From Pseudomonadota bacterium (lineage in GTDB: Bacteria > Pseudomonadota > Alphaproteobacteria > Rhizobiales > Xanthobacteraceae): a stretch of 5,369 nt of DNA. Where the stretch lies: assembly GCA_023392205.1 (NCBI GenBank), contig JAEVZN010000494.1:1-5369 (forward strand), given 5' to 3'. This document shows, piece by piece, positions 5,091-5,369 of the stretch. A program made the position numbers and the translations under genes. Below the pieces are notes generated by a model. It did not search any database and was not told the DNA's origin. It was given only the letters and a program-made list of their open reading frames with translations. Every line of letters begins with the position of its first letter. The stretch's first letter is position 1.

Positions 5091-5106
5091 GAATCTTTCG
5101 AGATTC
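5091..5106 (+). terminator. UUCG-loop hairpin after the EamA transporter gene
   Basis: GAATCT (5091-5096) and AGATTC (5101-5106) pair perfectly around a TTCG tetraloop, 15 bases after the transporter stop codon. UUCG loops are unusually stable and common in terminators. The following sequence is not a U-run but has short TTT groups. It plausibly ends the moaA-transporter transcript. Confidence 0.45.
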
Positions 5107-5128
5107 CCGAGTTTCCCAAGTTTCCATT
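5102..5128 (+). repeat. Three imperfect 9-bp tandem units
   Basis: GATTCCCGA, GTTTCCCAA and GTTTCCATT follow one another without spacing (5102-5128), sharing a G-TTCC core. The first overlaps the 3' arm of the UUCG hairpin. They may be slippage products of no consequence, or spaced binding sites just ahead of the candidate TRAP promoter. Confidence 0.35.
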
Positions 5129-5155
5129 GACCGGTGCCGCCCTGTTCCGGATAGC
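5127..5155 (+). promoter_or_regulatory. Candidate promoter of the right-end TRAP operon
   Basis: TTGACC (5127-5132; five of six matches to TTGACA) is followed after 17 bp by GATAGC (5150-5155; ATA core). TTGAC with a relaxed -10 suits alphaproteobacterial housekeeping promoters. A start near 5162 gives a leader of about 65 bases containing a small CCGGC/GCCGG stem (5164-5168 with 5175-5179) and the Shine-Dalgarno. Confidence 0.4.
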
Positions 5156-5209
5156 ATGAGCGGCCGGCACGCAGGCCGGACGCCAGAAGCGCGACGCGCT
5201 GTTCGATCC

Positions 5210-5216
5210 GGGGGGA
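5210..5216 (+). promoter_or_regulatory. Ribosome binding site of the TRAP small-permease gene
   Basis: GGGGGGA ends ten bases before GTG 5227. The frame is closed upstream by TAG at 5152-5154 and contains no ATG in between, so GTG is the supported start. Confidence 0.5.
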
Positions 5217-5226
5217 CGTCATCACC

Positions 5227-5369
5227 GTGCAGGCTCTGCTCGCCATCAGCCGGGCCATCGACGCGCTCAATTCGCATCTCGGCAAATGGGTGTCGTGGCT
5301 GGTCGTGATCGTCGTGTTGGTCTCGGCGGGCAATGCCGTGTCGCGCAAGTTGTTCGATCTGTCCTCCAA
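5227..5369 (+). CDS. TRAP transporter small permease (DctQ family), 5' part only
   Basis: The first 47 codons of a gene that runs off the right edge. The product begins (M)QALLAISRAIDALNSHLGKW (1-21), then a hydrophobic helix at about 22-38 (VSWLVVIVVLVSAGNAV), then SRKLFDLSS. This is the characteristic start of DctQ-type small permeases: a short cytoplasmic amphipathic segment with a RAIDALN motif, TM1, then a conserved R-FD-SS region leading to the second helix. DctQ is a four-helix inner-membrane subunit that pairs with the large DctM permease to import solute using a sodium or proton gradient. The start is GTG, and a candidate promoter and Shine-Dalgarno lie upstream. The missing part and the expected DctM gene, with or without a binding-protein gene, should lie to the right. 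It is on the opposite strand from, and about 4 kb away from, the left-end TRAP binding protein, so it probably belongs to a different TRAP system. Confidence 0.8.
   Translation, partial: MQALLAISRAIDALNSHLGKWVSWLVVIVVLVSAGNAVSRKLFDLSS

Noticed and set aside
5164..5179. CCGGC/GCCGG mini-hairpin in the TRAP permease leader as a riboswitch
   Set aside because: Only a 5-bp stem with a six-base loop in GC-rich DNA; no conserved riboswitch core is visible.
4397..5308. A 303-codon plus-strand open frame in a different phase from the transporter
   Set aside because: It overlaps the transporter in another frame and is extremely Arg-rich with no hydrophobic pattern; a codon-bias shadow.
4470..5369. 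A 299-codon open frame on the minus strand at the right end
   Set aside because: It is antisense to the EamA transporter and the TRAP small permease, both clear families. Its product is rich in Arg, Gly, Gln and Asp with no recognisable domain, as expected for an antisense frame in high-GC DNA.
1..5369. Mobile elements, CRISPR, tRNA or rRNA, toxin-antitoxin or defence genes
   Set aside because: No terminal inverted repeats with target duplication, no regularly spaced repeats, no cloverleaf, and every sizeable coding frame belongs to a housekeeping, transport or envelope family.

Overview
The window looks like an ordinary chromosomal stretch from a high-GC alphaproteobacterium, probably a member of the Hyphomicrobiales/Rhizobiales. 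The reasons are strong G/C preference at third codon positions, short GGAGG-like ribosome binding sites, an L,D-transpeptidase with an SSGC active-site motif, a free-standing DUF971 gene beside moaA, and TRAP transporter genes at both ends. Genus is not determined. I see no tRNA, rRNA, CRISPR array, transposase, integrase, phage gene or compositional break.

Layout: (1) At 88-1170 on the minus strand lies a periplasmic TRAP solute-binding protein. It is followed, in its own direction, by two overlapping hairpins that cannot form together. (2) A divergent 258-bp intergenic region (1171-1428) holds a good candidate promoter for the next gene, with a perfect 12-bp palindrome between its -35 and -10 boxes. 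(3) At 1429-1839 (+) is a RidA/YjgF-family protein. (4) At 1972-2574 (+) is an exported L,D-transpeptidase (YkuD domain). It converges on (5) a small DUF971 protein at 2628-3017 (-), with a strong bidirectional hairpin in the gap. (6) DUF971 is divergent from moaA (3097-4143, +) across a 79-bp gap whose only AT-rich element is a symmetric TATATATA. (7) A 10-TM EamA-type (DMT) exporter (4173-5075, +) follows moaA 29 bp later and is probably cotranscribed. (8) After a 151-bp gap containing a UUCG-loop hairpin, short tandem repeats and a candidate promoter, a second TRAP system begins with a DctQ-like small permease (5227 onward), cut off by the window edge.

Functionally these are several small units rather than one system. 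The solute-binding protein and the divergent RidA-type protein may belong to one uptake/catabolism module. The L,D-transpeptidase is a cell-envelope gene. MoaA performs the first step of molybdenum cofactor synthesis. DUF971 and the EamA exporter are neighbours with no demonstrated link to it. The right-end TRAP permease belongs to an operon continuing outside the window. I found no convincing new multi-gene system. The most interesting signals are regulatory: the palindrome in the RidA promoter spacer, the symmetric -10-like element with a possibly leaderless moaA mRNA, and the alternative hairpins after the binding-protein gene. One protein-level oddity is a TRAP binding protein without an Arg where the family's carboxylate-clamping Arg normally sits.
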